Assembly: GCF_031312535.1 (NCBI RefSeq)
Contig: NZ_CP133594.1
Coordinates: 372,001 to 436,000, forward strand
Direction of reading: 5' to 3'
From: Methanolobus mangrovi
GTDB taxonomy: Archaea; Halobacteriota; Methanosarcinia; Methanosarcinales; Methanosarcinaceae
Length of the DNA: 64,000 bases
Every line of letters begins with the position of its first letter. Within the stretch, counting starts at the first letter, position 1. Under the pieces are notes generated by a model, which searched no databases, had not been told where the DNA came from, and was given only the letters and a program-made list of their open reading frames with translations. Shown one piece after another: positions 1-8,633 of the stretch. Position numbers and translations under genes: made by a program.

Positions 1-1
1 C

Positions 2-616
2 AATGAGAAGGGTGTAAAGACACTGCTATTCTCCTGCCCGGGATGCTTTGCCACCTTCACCGAACAATATGCTGCTGTTGCAGAGATGCTTGGTCTTGAC
101 TGGGATGTTGAGACAAAGCATGTGGTTGTCCTCCTTGATGAACTTATCAGGGATGGAAAGCTAGATATCGAGAAGCCGGTTGATAAGAAGGTAACATACC
201 ACGATGCATGTCATGTATCAAGGTGGTTCGGTGCCTATGAGTATCCAAGGAACGTAATAAATGCCATTCCCGGTGTGAATCTTGTGGAAATGGAACACAA
301 CAGAGAAGATGCTCTCTGTTGTGGTATTGTGACATCTTTCGATGACCTGCCTACGGTTGCCCATTGCGGACAGAAACGTATCTTTGAGGCAATGGACACA
401 GGAGCAGATTACGTCATTACCAATTGTGCGGGTTGTGCATCACAACTCAACCTTACCACCAATATGATGGAAGCACCTGTTAAACAGAAGGATATAACGG
501 ATATATTGTGTGAATCCATGGGAATAGAGGTCACATATGATCCAACGGAAACGATCGGTCAGTTCATGAAGCAGGCGATAGAACTTCTCGGCACAAGTTG
601 TGTTCGCCATAAGTGA
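2..616 (+). CDS. CCG-domain Fe-S oxidoreductase, HdrD/GlpC-like (5' truncated)
   Basis: The reading frame is open from base 2, so this is the C-terminal part of a longer protein cut by the window edge. Before the first internal Met it already reads a CPGC motif, the tail of one cysteine-rich (CCG) domain. A second full domain follows: Cys in the YHDACH segment, then CCG, then NCAGC about 36 residues later, matching the CX31-39CCX35-36CX2C pattern of HdrB/HdrD, GlpC and TfrB. In HdrB/HdrD this domain binds the noncubane [4Fe-4S] clusters that cleave CoM-S-S-CoB. The true partner and substrate are unknown because the N-terminal ferredoxin part is missing. HdrD itself or an HdrD paralogue are both possible; I favour a paralogue because the C-terminal tail is longer than I expect for HdrD. 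A strong hairpin follows the stop. Confidence 0.75.
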   Translation, partial: NEKGVKTLLFSCPGCFATFTEQYAAVAEMLGLDWDVETKHVVVLLDELIRDGKLDIEKPVDKKVTYHDACHVSRWFGAYEYPRNVINAIPGVNLVEMEHNREDALCCGIVTSFDDLPTVAHCGQKRIFEAMDTGADYVITNCAGCASQLNLTTNMMEAPVKQKDITDILCESMGIEVTYDPTETIGQFMKQAIELLGTSCVRHK

Positions 617-631
617 GGTAAATTGTCACAG

Positions 632-680
632 GGAAAAGGCCGATAAGTCGGTCGTTTTCCTCCTTTTTCTTTTCTCTCCT
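632..680. terminator. Bidirectional hairpin terminator between convergent genes
   Basis: Bases 632-643 and 648-660 pair as a 12-bp stem with one bulged G and one G-U pair around a TAAG loop. A pyrimidine-rich T tract follows at 661-680. It sits between the convergent Fe-S protein and LysE genes and could stop transcripts from both. Confidence 0.7.
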
Positions 681-1336
681 CAGAAAAATGCAGAAACATT
701 ATCATAATTAGCAAGGAACCACAGGCCGAAAACAGCCATGAAAGCTCCGCAGAAGTAGAGTATCCTTTCATGTGTTCTTGGTGAGAACAGTTCTTTTCCT
801 CTTGAGAATGAAGATGAGACTGCTACAAGGAATCCAAGGTCTGCGAGCCAGTGTCCCAGAATGAACACGATAACTGCGGAGATGCCTAACAGGTATTCCT
901 GAAGGATAATAGCACTACCTGCTGTCAGCCACCATATGACAAGGGAAGGATTCAATGCAGAGGTTATGACTCCTGTGGATACAGGGCCTGATGACAGTTC
1001 CTTTTTACTGGATGATGAAACAATATCCATTGTTGAAACCTTCTTCGCACTTTTGATGAGCACCATTCCGAAAAGCACCATTACCAGACCGCCTATTATG
1101 GATATGCCTGACATGATACTCTCTCCAAGAAAAGCGGTGGCACCAGCAAGGATAAGCAGGAAAATGGCTGTTTCCACAAGTGCATGTCCAATAAATACCC
1201 AGGGTCCGGTTCTCCATCCGTTCTTCATGGAAATGCCAATGGTCGCGAACATCATGGGTCCGGGAATAATAGCAGCAGATATGCCTACTGTGATTCCCAG
1301 AACAAGAGCTTGTAACAGATCTATAATGTCTATCAC
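680..1336 (-). CDS. LysE/RhtB family amino-acid exporter
   Basis: A 218-residue, strongly hydrophobic protein with about six membrane segments. The N-terminal stretch around residues 20-30 carries the IPGPMM motif, equivalent to the conserved PGP signature of LysE/RhtB exporters. The family exports amino acids or derivatives by proton antiport; the substrate cannot be read from sequence. The frame begins with GTG at 1336; the bases just upstream read GGTTATC, a weak ribosome site. No ATG lies nearby in frame. The gene stands alone, convergent with the Fe-S protein and divergent from the FKBP gene about 180 bases away. Confidence 0.8.
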   Translation of the reverse strand: MIDIIDLLQALVLGITVGISAAIIPGPMMFATIGISMKNGWRTGPWVFIGHALVETAIFLLILAGATAFLGESIMSGISIIGGLVMVLFGMVLIKSAKKVSTMDIVSSSSKKELSSGPVSTGVITSALNPSLVIWWLTAGSAIILQEYLLGISAVIVFILGHWLADLGFLVAVSSSFSRGKELFSPRTHERILYFCGAFMAVFGLWFLANYDNVSAFF

Positions 1337-1513
1337 CTGATAACCAAATTAAATATACAATAATGGCTATATATTTAACAGGTTTGCTGCATAATATCTG
1401 TTGAAGTCTCAGCATTCTGATTTTATAATATTACCAAAACACCTAAGTAATGTCCCCGCCTCCATTGAGCTAAAATGAGTGAGAGCTTGTTTTGTATAAA
1501 CCGAGTTGATATT

Positions 1514-1939
1514 TTGGCAATAAAAGACGGAGATACAATAAAGATAGATTATACCGGCACACTTGATGACGGTACTGTTTTCGATAGTTCTGCAAATCAT
1601 GATGAGCCTCTTGAATTCACAGTAGGTGCCTGTCAGGTAATACCAGGTTTTGAAGAAGCTGTAAGAGGTATGGAAGTAGGGGAAGAGAAGACTTTCAGGA
1701 TCGAGGCTGCTGAAGCATATGGTGAAGTCAATCCTGCTCTTACCGAGACCGTTCCAAGTTCACTTCTTCAGTCTGATGCAGAGATCCATGCTGGAATGAT
1801 GATCATGGTAGGAACTGCTGACGGTAATCAGATGCCTGCAAAAATAACAGAAGTGACTGATGAGACTATCACAGTTGACCTGAATCACCCACTTGCTGGC
1901 ATGGCACTGACTTTTAGTATAAAAGTCGTTGAAGCATAA
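1514..1939 (+). CDS. FKBP-type peptidyl-prolyl cis-trans isomerase (SlyD-like)
   Basis: Catalyses prolyl cis-trans isomerisation in the cytoplasm and probably acts as a chaperone. The protein has the family opening DGDTIKIDYTGTLDDGTVFDSS-like segment and the GFEEAVRGMEVGEEK stretch of the FKBP fold. An insert-in-flap region follows, as in SlyD, but there is no His-rich metal tail. An ATG at 1475 is in frame, but I prefer TTG at 1514. It gives MAIKDGDTI, the usual family N-terminus, and GAGTTGAT at 1503-1510 lies just before it as a ribosome site with one mismatch. This gives 141 residues. A hairpin follows the stop. Confidence 0.87.
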   Translation: MAIKDGDTIKIDYTGTLDDGTVFDSSANHDEPLEFTVGACQVIPGFEEAVRGMEVGEEKTFRIEAAEAYGEVNPALTETVPSSLLQSDAEIHAGMMIMVGTADGNQMPAKITEVTDETITVDLNHPLAGMALTFSIKVVEA

Positions 1940-1948
1940 ATTATTATT

Positions 1949-1971
1949 TTGAACCCATTATTCGGGTTCAA
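1949..1971. terminator. Hairpin between convergent FKBP and helicase genes
   Basis: A perfect 8-bp stem, TTGAACCC paired with GGGTTCAA, encloses a 7-base loop. It lies 10 bases after the FKBP stop and before the end of the convergent helicase gene. The downstream T tract is weak (ATTTTTC). Confidence 0.5.
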
Positions 1972-2025
1972 CATCCAATTTTTCAAACAGAAGCGGAAAT
2001 TTACAAATTCTAAAAATAAGTTTAT

Positions 2026-4830
2026 TCATTTCATTTTACTGATAGTTTTCTCTTTTAGCTCCTTTACTTTAGAATCATCTGGCTTTTCCTTTAAAGCTTC
2101 ATCAAACATCTCAACAGCACCAACATAATCACCAAGCCTGTGAAGGGCTATACCTTTGTGCTTCCAGACAACGCTTTTTCCATAACCCAACCCTATCAAT
2201 TTATTAAAGCATGAAAGAGCCATCTGGTTCTGGCCAAGTTGAAGGCATGTAATACCTTTATTCATAAGGGCAGTGGCATTAGAAGGCTGCAATTGCAAGG
2301 CCGCCTCGAAGCACTCATATGCAAGCTCCTGATCTTTCTGCTCTCTCCCAGCCTTAATTCCTTCCTGTATCCACTCTGCTGTACTTTTTCTGTCACGCTG
2401 GCGGAGTTTCCTTCTTGCTCTGTTAAGTGCAGCATTATGGTCGAATGGCCTGTCCTCAGGTTTTCTCTGTACAGGTTCGACGGTCTCTTTCTGACCCGGC
2501 CTTTCAGTTTTCCTGATAACTTTCCTCTTCTCAGGGATATATGCAGGCTTATTGAGCATCTTTCGGAGTATCATTATCGCCGCATCCTTATCAAGAGGAC
2601 TGTTATTGTTACCACATTTTGGTGACTGGATACAGGAAGGACAACCATCTAAGCATGGGCAGCTCTCAATGGACCGCAGGGTCACTTCCAGCATTTCAAC
2701 TATTTTACCATAGCCACTTTCAGCATAGCCAACTCCACCAGGATGTCCGTCATACACGAATATTCCGCTTTTCCCTGATAGGTCATCGTGCTCCGGTGTG
2801 GATACACCACCAACATCGTTCCTGTCGGCCAGCAGGTGAAGTGGGTACATTGCTATCATAGCATGCTCAATGGCATGTATACCGCCTGCAAGATCCCGGT
2901 CATACTCGCTCACAAGTAGGGTGAACTCGAAGGGCAGTTCAAGCCACAGGGCTTCTGTCTCAAGTCTGAACTCCGGCATATCCAGAGGCAGGTTTCCAAG
3001 TTCTGTATCTGTTCGCTGTTGGAACCTCTTGTAACCGGTCACTTGCTGGGTAACATCAACATCACCAAAACCTACCTTGACATCAGGGTAGGTTCCAAGA
3101 GGCTTCGTATCAACAACCTCTCTGACAACGATGTCAGATGATACCAGGGATCTTGTATAATACCCGTCCTGTGCCTTCTCTACGTGTATCTCTTTCTTGT
3201 TGTGGTCCAGTTTTGTAACGCAGTAAGGAGTTCCTTTGTTGATGTATACTGCGCCCTCGAATGCTTCCCTGTATGCCCGCAGTCTTTCAATATCCTTTTC
3301 CAGAGGTTTTCTGGTAGCTTTGTCTATGATCGTGTAATTATTATCATCTATACTGCGTATGGATAATCTCATGTGCGGGTTCGGATCAAGTGATCTCTTT
3401 TCATTTGTTCCTTCCAGCAGCCCCTCTTCCTCAAGTACCTTCATGATAGTATCGAACTCAGGACCGAAATATTCACTGTCCTTTGCTCTTAATGGAAGTT
3501 CTTTTGCAGCACATACCAGATGGCCTGCCTGTATGTAACGGTTCGAGACATTGACAACAGCTTCTTCACATTTCCTTCTGAAGAAGTCCTGTGGATTTCT
3601 CATGTAATATTGGTCAAGAGCATTGGAATCGGCCACAAGTGCAACTATGCTTTCCCTGCTTCCACGGCCTGCTCTTCCTGCCTGTTGTCTGGCGCTCATG
3701 ATAGTTCCCGGGAAACCATCCATAATACAGGCATCAAGTCCTCCAATATCGATCCCAAGTTCCAGGGCATTTGTGGAGATCACACCATCGATGTTACCTT
3801 TTGCAAGTTCTTTTTCTATGGTTTCACGTTCATCCCCGTGATAACCTCCTCTGTAAGGGCTGATCCTTTCCTCTCCTCCTCTTTCTGCGAGTGTGTTCTT
3901 TGCCTGGACGTACATCCTCTCAACTTTCTGTCTGGACCTTGCGAAGGCTATTGTCTGGAGGTCACTCTGGACGAAGGTGGTGAAAAGGTCAACAGTCTCT
4001 CCGAAACTTGCTTTTCTTCGGGTGATGTTATTTGAACTTGAATATAGGGGAGGGTTCCAGAATATGAATTTCTGTGGCCCCTGGCCTGAACTGTCATTAT
4101 CGATCAGGGTGAGATCCTTTCCGGTAAGAGCAGAACTGTGAGCTACCGGATTACCAATGGTTGCAGTACAGCATATGTACTGTGGGTTTGATCCATAGTG
4201 TTCGCAGACACGGTTCAGTCTTCTCAGGAGATTTCCCATGTGGCTTCCCATGACACCGCTGTATGAGTGGCTCTCGTCAAGGATAATGAAATTCAGATTG
4301 GAAAGGAAATGTTTCCATTGATGTTTCCACTGCAGAAAACTTAAATGAAGCATTTCCGGATTTGTAAAAATTATCTTGGTATTTCCGTATTTCACGCTGT
4401 CCTTTTCAGCCTTGCTCATTGAACCTACAAATCTGTCGATGTTAACATTGAGTCCCATTGTATGACTTAGTTTTCTGAAAGTCTCAAGCTGGTCATTAAC
4501 AAGGGCATTAAGTGGTGATATGTAAAGTGCTGTGGCATGTGGCTCTTCCAGGAGACGCTCAAAAACAGGTAGCATATAGCATAAAGATTTACCACTGGCA
4601 GTGCTGGTGGAAAGAACAATATTCTTCTTTTCCCTTGCGGCTTCAACAGCATCGGCCTGATGAATATAGAGTTGCTTAATTCCGTTTTCATTTAAAGCAT
4701 ATCTGATCAGTGAGTTAAGTTCTATATCCCTGTATTCTGCTTCCCTGGCGGGCACGTCCTCAATGTGAGTGATCTGTCCTTCATATTTTCTGGAAGATTT
4801 TATGTTACTGATCAACTGGGATATTTCCAT
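2026..4830 (-). CDS. DEAD/DEAH-box helicase with Hrq1/YprA-type C-terminus and TPR tail
   Basis: A 934-residue superfamily 2 helicase. Walker A is at residues 76-82 (STASGKS), the DESH box at 185-188, and the QAGRAGRGS motif VI follows in the second RecA domain. Around residues 715-740 a Cys cluster (C-x-C-x3-C-x2-C-x4-C) marks the MZB/DUF1998 region of Hrq1-type helicases, which act in DNA crosslink repair in yeast. After a basic linker, about the last 100 residues form tetratricopeptide repeats, not a usual part of Hrq1. This suggests a protein-docking role added to the helicase. The start is ATG at 4830; the gene is monocistronic. Confidence 0.88.
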   Translation of the reverse strand: MEISQLISNIKSSRKYEGQITHIEDVPAREAEYRDIELNSLIRYALNENGIKQLYIHQADAVEAAREKKNIVLSTSTASGKSLCYMLPVFERLLEEPHATALYISPLNALVNDQLETFRKLSHTMGLNVNIDRFVGSMSKAEKDSVKYGNTKIIFTNPEMLHLSFLQWKHQWKHFLSNLNFIILDESHSYSGVMGSHMGNLLRRLNRVCEHYGSNPQYICCTATIGNPVAHSSALTGKDLTLIDNDSSGQGPQKFIFWNPPLYSSSNNITRRKASFGETVDLFTTFVQSDLQTIAFARSRQKVERMYVQAKNTLAERGGEERISPYRGGYHGDERETIEKELAKGNIDGVISTNALELGIDIGGLDACIMDGFPGTIMSARQQAGRAGRGSRESIVALVADSNALDQYYMRNPQDFFRRKCEEAVVNVSNRYIQAGHLVCAAKELPLRAKDSEYFGPEFDTIMKVLEEEGLLEGTNEKRSLDPNPHMRLSIRSIDDNNYTIIDKATRKPLEKDIERLRAYREAFEGAVYINKGTPYCVTKLDHNKKEIHVEKAQDGYYTRSLVSSDIVVREVVDTKPLGTYPDVKVGFGDVDVTQQVTGYKRFQQRTDTELGNLPLDMPEFRLETEALWLELPFEFTLLVSEYDRDLAGGIHAIEHAMIAMYPLHLLADRNDVGGVSTPEHDDLSGKSGIFVYDGHPGGVGYAESGYGKIVEMLEVTLRSIESCPCLDGCPSCIQSPKCGNNNSPLDKDAAIMILRKMLNKPAYIPEKRKVIRKTERPGQKETVEPVQRKPEDRPFDHNAALNRARRKLRQRDRKSTAEWIQEGIKAGREQKDQELAYECFEAALQLQPSNATALMNKGITCLQLGQNQMALSCFNKLIGLGYGKSVVWKHKGIALHRLGDYVGAVEMFDEALKEKPDDSKVKELKEKTISKMK

Positions 4831-5158
4831 TTTTGGCTAGCTCCGCTGACTATTACGTAGTTCATCATTTAAAGATTATATTCTGGTTTCAAATTCAATT
4901 GATATCATGGGTTGACAATAGTTTCCAATGGAAATAAGCCCGTAATTACCCTTAAATACCCATGCTGACAACGAGATTCCTTTTTTAAATTTCATTGGAC
5001 CCGATACGGAATTTGGTCCACGCATAATGTTCTTATATGAGAATGCAATTTCCTGTCATTATCGTGAAATCGAGAGATCAGTTTATGTGTAAATGCACGG
5101 AAAACGATAAATTTCTGGAAATCCAGATTATAATATAATAAGTAAAGTGATGATTAAA
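4831..5158. other. Intergenic region upstream of divergent helicase and pdaD
   Basis: No gene is supported here. It should hold the divergent promoters. A short inverted repeat, TGGACC (4996-5001) and GGTCCA (5015-5020), is present. A TATA-like ATTATAATATAA sits at about 5128-5138, close to 25 bases before the pdaD ATG at 5159, which would permit a very short or leaderless transcript. Confidence 0.4.
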
Positions 5159-5701
5159 ATGGTTCCAAAAAATTGCTTTTTGACTAAAGGTGTTGGTGTA
5201 CACAAAGACAGGTTAGCATCTTTTGAATTGGCATTGCGCGAGGCGCAAATTGAAAAATACAACCTCGTTACTGTTTCCAGCATACTTCCGCCCAATTGCA
5301 AACTGGTTGCCAGGGAAGAGGGAATCAAGCAACTACCAGCTGGAGAAATTGTGCATTGTGTTCTTGCAAGGAATGATACAAATGAACCACACAGGCTTGT
5401 ATCAGCAGCTGTTGGAACAGCAGTCCCTGTTAATGAGAACAACTATGGTTATATTTCTGAACATCATACGTTTGGTGAGGATGAATCAACAGCAGGAGAA
5501 TATGCTGAAGATCTTGCAGCAACTATGCTTGCAACTACCCTTGGGATTGAATTCGATGCTGACTGTGCATGGCATGAGAGGGAACAGGTCTACAAAACAA
5601 GCGGACACATAATAGATACAACTCATTACTGCCAGACAGCATATGGCGATAAAGACGGTAAGTGGACAACCGTTATAGCAGCAATGGTCTTTGTTGAGTA
5701 A
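5159..5701 (+). CDS. pdaD: Pyruvoyl-dependent arginine decarboxylase
   Basis: Converts arginine to agmatine, the first step of archaeal polyamine synthesis. The proenzyme self-cleaves between two serines to make the pyruvoyl cofactor. The Ser-Ser pair is in VTVSSILPP, residues 40-41 of the 180-residue form, matching the cleavage site of the Methanocaldococcus jannaschii enzyme. Length and the TKGVG N-terminus fit the family. In-frame GTG (5147) and ATG (5150) codons exist, but GTGAT at 5147-5151 is better placed as a ribosome site for ATG 5159. A hairpin with a T tract follows the stop. No other polyamine gene is adjacent. Confidence 0.9.
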   Translation: MVPKNCFLTKGVGVHKDRLASFELALREAQIEKYNLVTVSSILPPNCKLVAREEGIKQLPAGEIVHCVLARNDTNEPHRLVSAAVGTAVPVNENNYGYISEHHTFGEDESTAGEYAEDLAATMLATTLGIEFDADCAWHEREQVYKTSGHIIDTTHYCQTAYGDKDGKWTTVIAAMVFVE

Positions 5702-5733
5702 AAAGGGTTAAAAACCTTTTTTCTTTTTTTAGA
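5700..5733 (+). terminator. Terminator after pdaD
   Basis: An AAAGG/CCTTT stem with an A/T-rich loop is followed by two long T runs (TTTTTTC then TTTTTTT), directly after the pdaD stop. Confidence 0.6.
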
Positions 5734-5774
5734 CGAAACTTTAAGTGCAATTATTCCAGCGGCCTTTAATTCTA

Positions 5775-6200
5775 TCAATTAACCTTTCGGACCATTGATA
5801 TATGTTCGATACCTGCGTCTAAATAGGTATTACCGTATTCCTCAAATCCAAATTTACTATAGAAACCGGTTGCGTAAAGCTGTGAAGACAGATGAACTTC
5901 TTTTGCTCTCATTGAGATTGCCTTTTCAATTAGTTTTTCCATCAGCAAAGTTCCAAGATGCATGCTACGGTACTCTTTGAGAACACATATTCTTCCTATA
6001 ACGAAAGAGTCGCTGTACCCAAACACCCTCCCTGTGGCAACAGGTGTCCTATTGTTGTAAACAACCAGATGAAGGGATATAGCATCATACTCATCGAGTT
6101 CAAGACTTTCATCAATGCTCTGTTCCAGCACAAAAACATTCTTTCGAACATCGTAGGCATCACTGAAATCCTCTGATCCTTTAATCCATTTTAAGTGCAT
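5775..6200 (-). CDS. GNAT family N-acetyltransferase
   Basis: A 141-residue single-domain GNAT protein. The acetyl-CoA binding motif A is visible as VLKEYRSMHLGTLLMEKL (residues about 72-89), and the end reads FYSKFGFEEYG, the usual motif B. These enzymes move an acetyl group from acetyl-CoA to an amine on a small molecule or protein; the acceptor is unknown. It resembles the ElaA/YjcF-like small GNATs. It is transcribed alone, away from the lipoprotein gene on its left-hand promoter side. Confidence 0.8.
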   Translation of the reverse strand: MHLKWIKGSEDFSDAYDVRKNVFVLEQSIDESLELDEYDAISLHLVVYNNRTPVATGRVFGYSDSFVIGRICVLKEYRSMHLGTLLMEKLIEKAISMRAKEVHLSSQLYATGFYSKFGFEEYGNTYLDAGIEHISMVRKVN

Positions 6201-6314
6201 ATTGATATTTTCCCTCTTTCTTAAAAGAAATAATAATATGGACTTAAATAATTTTTCTAATCCATATGCTGATGTTGTTCTAAAAATAATATGCTATCAA
6301 GAAACCTCATAAAT

Positions 6315-6368
6315 CGAAAAACTTAAGTAACTTATAGTTTATCGGTAGACGTCTATAGAATATATAGG
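6315..6368 (+). promoter_or_regulatory. Promoter of the acidic lipoprotein gene
   Basis: GAAAA then ACTTAAGT (6321-6328) looks like a BRE plus TATA box. Thirty bases downstream lies GTCTATA, the start of the partial palindrome CTATA-GAATA-TATAG (6353-6367), placed where transcription should begin. The same arrangement is found before the ABC binding-protein gene at 6909-6960. Confidence 0.5.
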
Positions 6369-6391
6369 CATATAGCAATCGGAGAGTTAAT

Positions 6392-6691
6392 ATGAATAAA
6401 TTTTTAAGCATACTCATGGTTTTCCTGATGGTCGGACTTGTAGCCGTATCAGGTTGTGCAGACACAGCTGAAGAACCAGCTGTTGAAGATGTAGCAGAAG
6501 ATGTTGTTGAAGAAGCAGATGCAGCAGAAGATGTAGCAGAAAATGCAACAGAAGACATGGCAGAAGATGTTGCTGAAGAAACAGATGTAGCAGAAAACGC
6601 AACAGAAGAAGTTGTTGAGGAAGTAGCTGCAACAGAAGATGTTGTTGAAGAAGCAGCAGAAGAAGTTGCTAACGAAACAGCAACAGAATAA
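6392..6691 (+). CDS. Highly acidic low-complexity lipoprotein
   Basis: A 99-residue protein with a clear lipoprotein signal: MNKF, a hydrophobic core, then AVSGC with the lipidated Cys at residue 22. The mature 78 residues contain only A, C, D, E, M, N, P, T and V. There is no Lys, Arg, His or aromatic residue. Short units such as EDVAENATE and EDVVEEA recur, and three N-x-T sequons (NAT, NAT, NET) are candidate N-glycosylation sites. The signal peptide closely resembles that of the ABC binding protein encoded 293 bases downstream, and both promoters look alike. The function is unknown. A surface spacer, cation-binding layer or S-layer-associated protein are possibilities I infer only from composition. 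Confidence 0.7.
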   Translation: MNKFLSILMVFLMVGLVAVSGCADTAEEPAVEDVAEDVVEEADAAEDVAENATEDMAEDVAEETDVAENATEEVVEEVAATEDVVEEAAEEVANETATE

Positions 6692-6908
6692 ATTACTTTA
6701 ACTATATATCCATACCCTGATAGTCTTTTTGAACAGAGGTTTGAAAGGCTATCAGTATGTATGATTCCTCTCTTATTTTCCATCTGACATTATTTATTTC
6801 TCATTTTATTTACTGAATATTCTTTGTCTGATTATCTAATCATTTTTCCAGAAATATAAAAGTCGTCTGTGCCTATTGTTTTTAGTAATACATTTTAAAA
6901 TTTAAAAT

Positions 6909-6962
6909 AGAAAGACTTAAGTGTATTGCAAATTCACGCATATATGTCTATAATTTATAGAG
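6909..6962 (+). promoter_or_regulatory. Promoter of the ABC binding-protein gene
   Basis: ACTTAAGT (6915-6922) after AGAAAG resembles BRE plus TATA. GTCTATA begins 31 bases later, inside the 13-base palindrome CTATAATTTATAG (6948-6960). The spacing and sequence match the promoter of the preceding lipoprotein gene. Confidence 0.5.
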
Positions 6963-6984
6963 GACATTTCAGGGAGGCTTAAAA

Positions 6985-7776
6985 GTGAAAAAATCATTGA
7001 GTTTTTTACTTATGGGAATATTGATTATTGGATTTGTTGCTGTTTCGGGGTGTGCTGATCGCACAGATGAAGCTGCAGCAGAAGAAATCGTGGACGCAGT
7101 GCCAGTATATATTGTAGGGACAGAACCTTATTTCCCACCTTTTGAATATGCAGATGAGAATAACAGTAATGAGATCATAGGTTTTGATGTGGACCTTATA
7201 AATGCAATTGCAGAAGACCAGGGTTTTGAAATTGAATGGAAAGACCTGGAATTTGATGCACTTATACCTGCATTACAGTCCGGTCAGATCGATATGATCG
7301 TTTCCGGTATGACAATTACTGAGGAGAGGGAAGAGTCCGTTGACTTCAGTGAACCATATATTAATGCAGGTCTTTCACTTGCTGTAGCTGCTGATAACGA
7401 GGAGATCAAGAGTCTGGATGATGTTCGGGGTAAGGTTGCTGTGGTCCAGCAAGGTTCCACAGGAGCTATGAAGGCTGATGAACTCAAATCAGAAGGCATA
7501 ATCGAAGAAGTGATCTATCTTGCACACGTCAGTGACATTGTTATGAATATCCATAGCGGACGTGCAGATTTCATGATAAATGACCTGCCGGTTACAAAAT
7601 CCTACATGGTCCAGAATCCGGGTGTAATAAAGATAGTCGATGACGATATACAGAGTGATTCCTATGGTTTTGCAGTAAAGAACGGAAATACTGAGCTTCT
7701 TAATATGCTCAACGCAGGTCTTGTCAATGTTCAGGCAGATGGGACATACGACGAGATTATGGGGAAATATTTCTAA
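6985..7776 (+). CDS. Polar amino-acid ABC transporter, substrate-binding lipoprotein
   Basis: A 263-residue family 3 solute-binding protein. It has a lipoprotein signal ending AVSGC, then TEPYFPPFEYADE and IIGFDVDLINAIAE, hallmarks of the GlnH/HisJ/ArtJ fold. Later segments such as DMIVSGMTITEEREESVDFSEPY are also typical. It should capture a polar or basic amino acid outside the cell and hand it to the permease encoded next. The start is GTG at 6985 with GGGAGG just upstream. The permease and ATPase genes follow on the same strand, the permease after a 164-base gap that may hold a second promoter. Confidence 0.9.
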   Translation: MKKSLSFLLMGILIIGFVAVSGCADRTDEAAAEEIVDAVPVYIVGTEPYFPPFEYADENNSNEIIGFDVDLINAIAEDQGFEIEWKDLEFDALIPALQSGQIDMIVSGMTITEEREESVDFSEPYINAGLSLAVAADNEEIKSLDDVRGKVAVVQQGSTGAMKADELKSEGIIEEVIYLAHVSDIVMNIHSGRADFMINDLPVTKSYMVQNPGVIKIVDDDIQSDSYGFAVKNGNTELLNMLNAGLVNVQADGTYDEIMGKYF

Positions 7777-7864
7777 ATATTCTTATTCTGAATATGCAAT
7801 TTTCATTTGCATATTCTCTATATTATATTTTGTTCAGCTGAAACTGAAATACTGAGTAGCGATA

Positions 7865-7915
7865 AATTTATATGTCGTTCATGTGTGCCTACTTTTAGGA
7901 CATATACAGGTAATT
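7865..7915 (+). promoter_or_regulatory. Possible internal promoter/operator before the permease gene
   Basis: TATATGTC (about 7870) and GACATATA (about 7899) form an 8-bp inverted repeat next to a TATA-like ATTTATATG. The site lies 30-70 bases before the permease start and could allow separate control of permease and ATPase. Confidence 0.35.
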
Positions 7916-7940
7916 TTCACAAAAAATCGAGGTAATACCC

Positions 7941-8633
7941 TTGTCCCTTTTATCTTCATATCTGGAACACATAATCAAAGTTTTACCTGACCTGGTAACA
8001 GGGTCAATGATAACAATTGAGATAACATCTTTCTCTCTGTTTTTCGGAATGATACTTGGTACGATTTCCGGTCTTGGAAAACTATCCCGAAAAAAAATGT
8101 TCAAGTATCCCAGCATTGTTTACATTGATTTTATAAGGGGAACTCCCTTACTGGTTCAGATATTGCTTTTCTACTACGGTATTCCGGGTCTTTATTCCAA
8201 TGCAACGGGAAATCCATTGCAGATAGACCCGATACTTGCCGGTATAATCGTATGCAGTATAAACAGTGGAGCCTACATTGCAGAGATAGTGCGTGCCGGT
8301 ATACAATCCATAGATAGGGGACAGATGGAGGCAGCACGCTCACTTGGTATGAATGAAAGACTGGCAATGAAAGAGATTATCCTTCCACAGGCATTCAAGA
8401 GAATAATCCCGCCTCTTGGAAACGAGTTCATTGCTCTTTTAAAGGATTCGTCACTTCTCGCTGTAATTGGTGTACATGAACTGCTAAAGACGGGTCAGTT
8501 ATATATTTCCAGAACCTTTGCAGCTTTTCCGGTATATATTGCTGTAGCATTGATGTACCTGATACTGACAATTGTAATATCACGCATAGTTGCATATTCT
8601 GAAAGGAGGCTTGGTGTCAGTGATAGAAGTTAA
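7941..8633 (+). CDS. Polar amino-acid ABC transporter, permease
   Basis: A 230-residue membrane protein of the HisM/GlnP class with about five membrane segments. The early GSMITIEIT segment and [10 protein letters not shown] are typical, and the [10 protein letters not shown] coupling loop (EAA motif) contacts the ATPase. It probably works as a homodimer, since only one permease gene is present. The start is TTG at 7941, supported by GAGGTAAT at 7929-7936. Its 3' end overlaps the ATPase gene by 20 bases. Confidence 0.9.
   Translation: MSLLSSYLEHIIKVLPDLVTGSMITIEITSFSLFFGMILGTISGLGKLSRKKMFKYPSIVYIDFIRGTPLLVQILLFYYGIPGLYSNATGNPLQIDPILAGIIVCSINSGAYIAEIVRAGIQSIDRGQMEAARSLGMNERLAMKEIILPQAFKRIIPPLGNEFIALLKDSSLLAVIGVHELLKTGQLYISRTFAAFPVYIAVALMYLILTIVISRIVAYSERRLGVSDRS

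Noticed and set aside
3520-4035. 171-codon plus-strand frame inside the helicase gene
   Set aside because: Shadow of a well-supported helicase on the other strand.
6307-6783. 158-codon frame on the minus strand over the acidic lipoprotein
   Set aside because: It is the antisense shadow of the repetitive lipoprotein; the Ser/Ala/Thr-rich translation comes only from the repeat.
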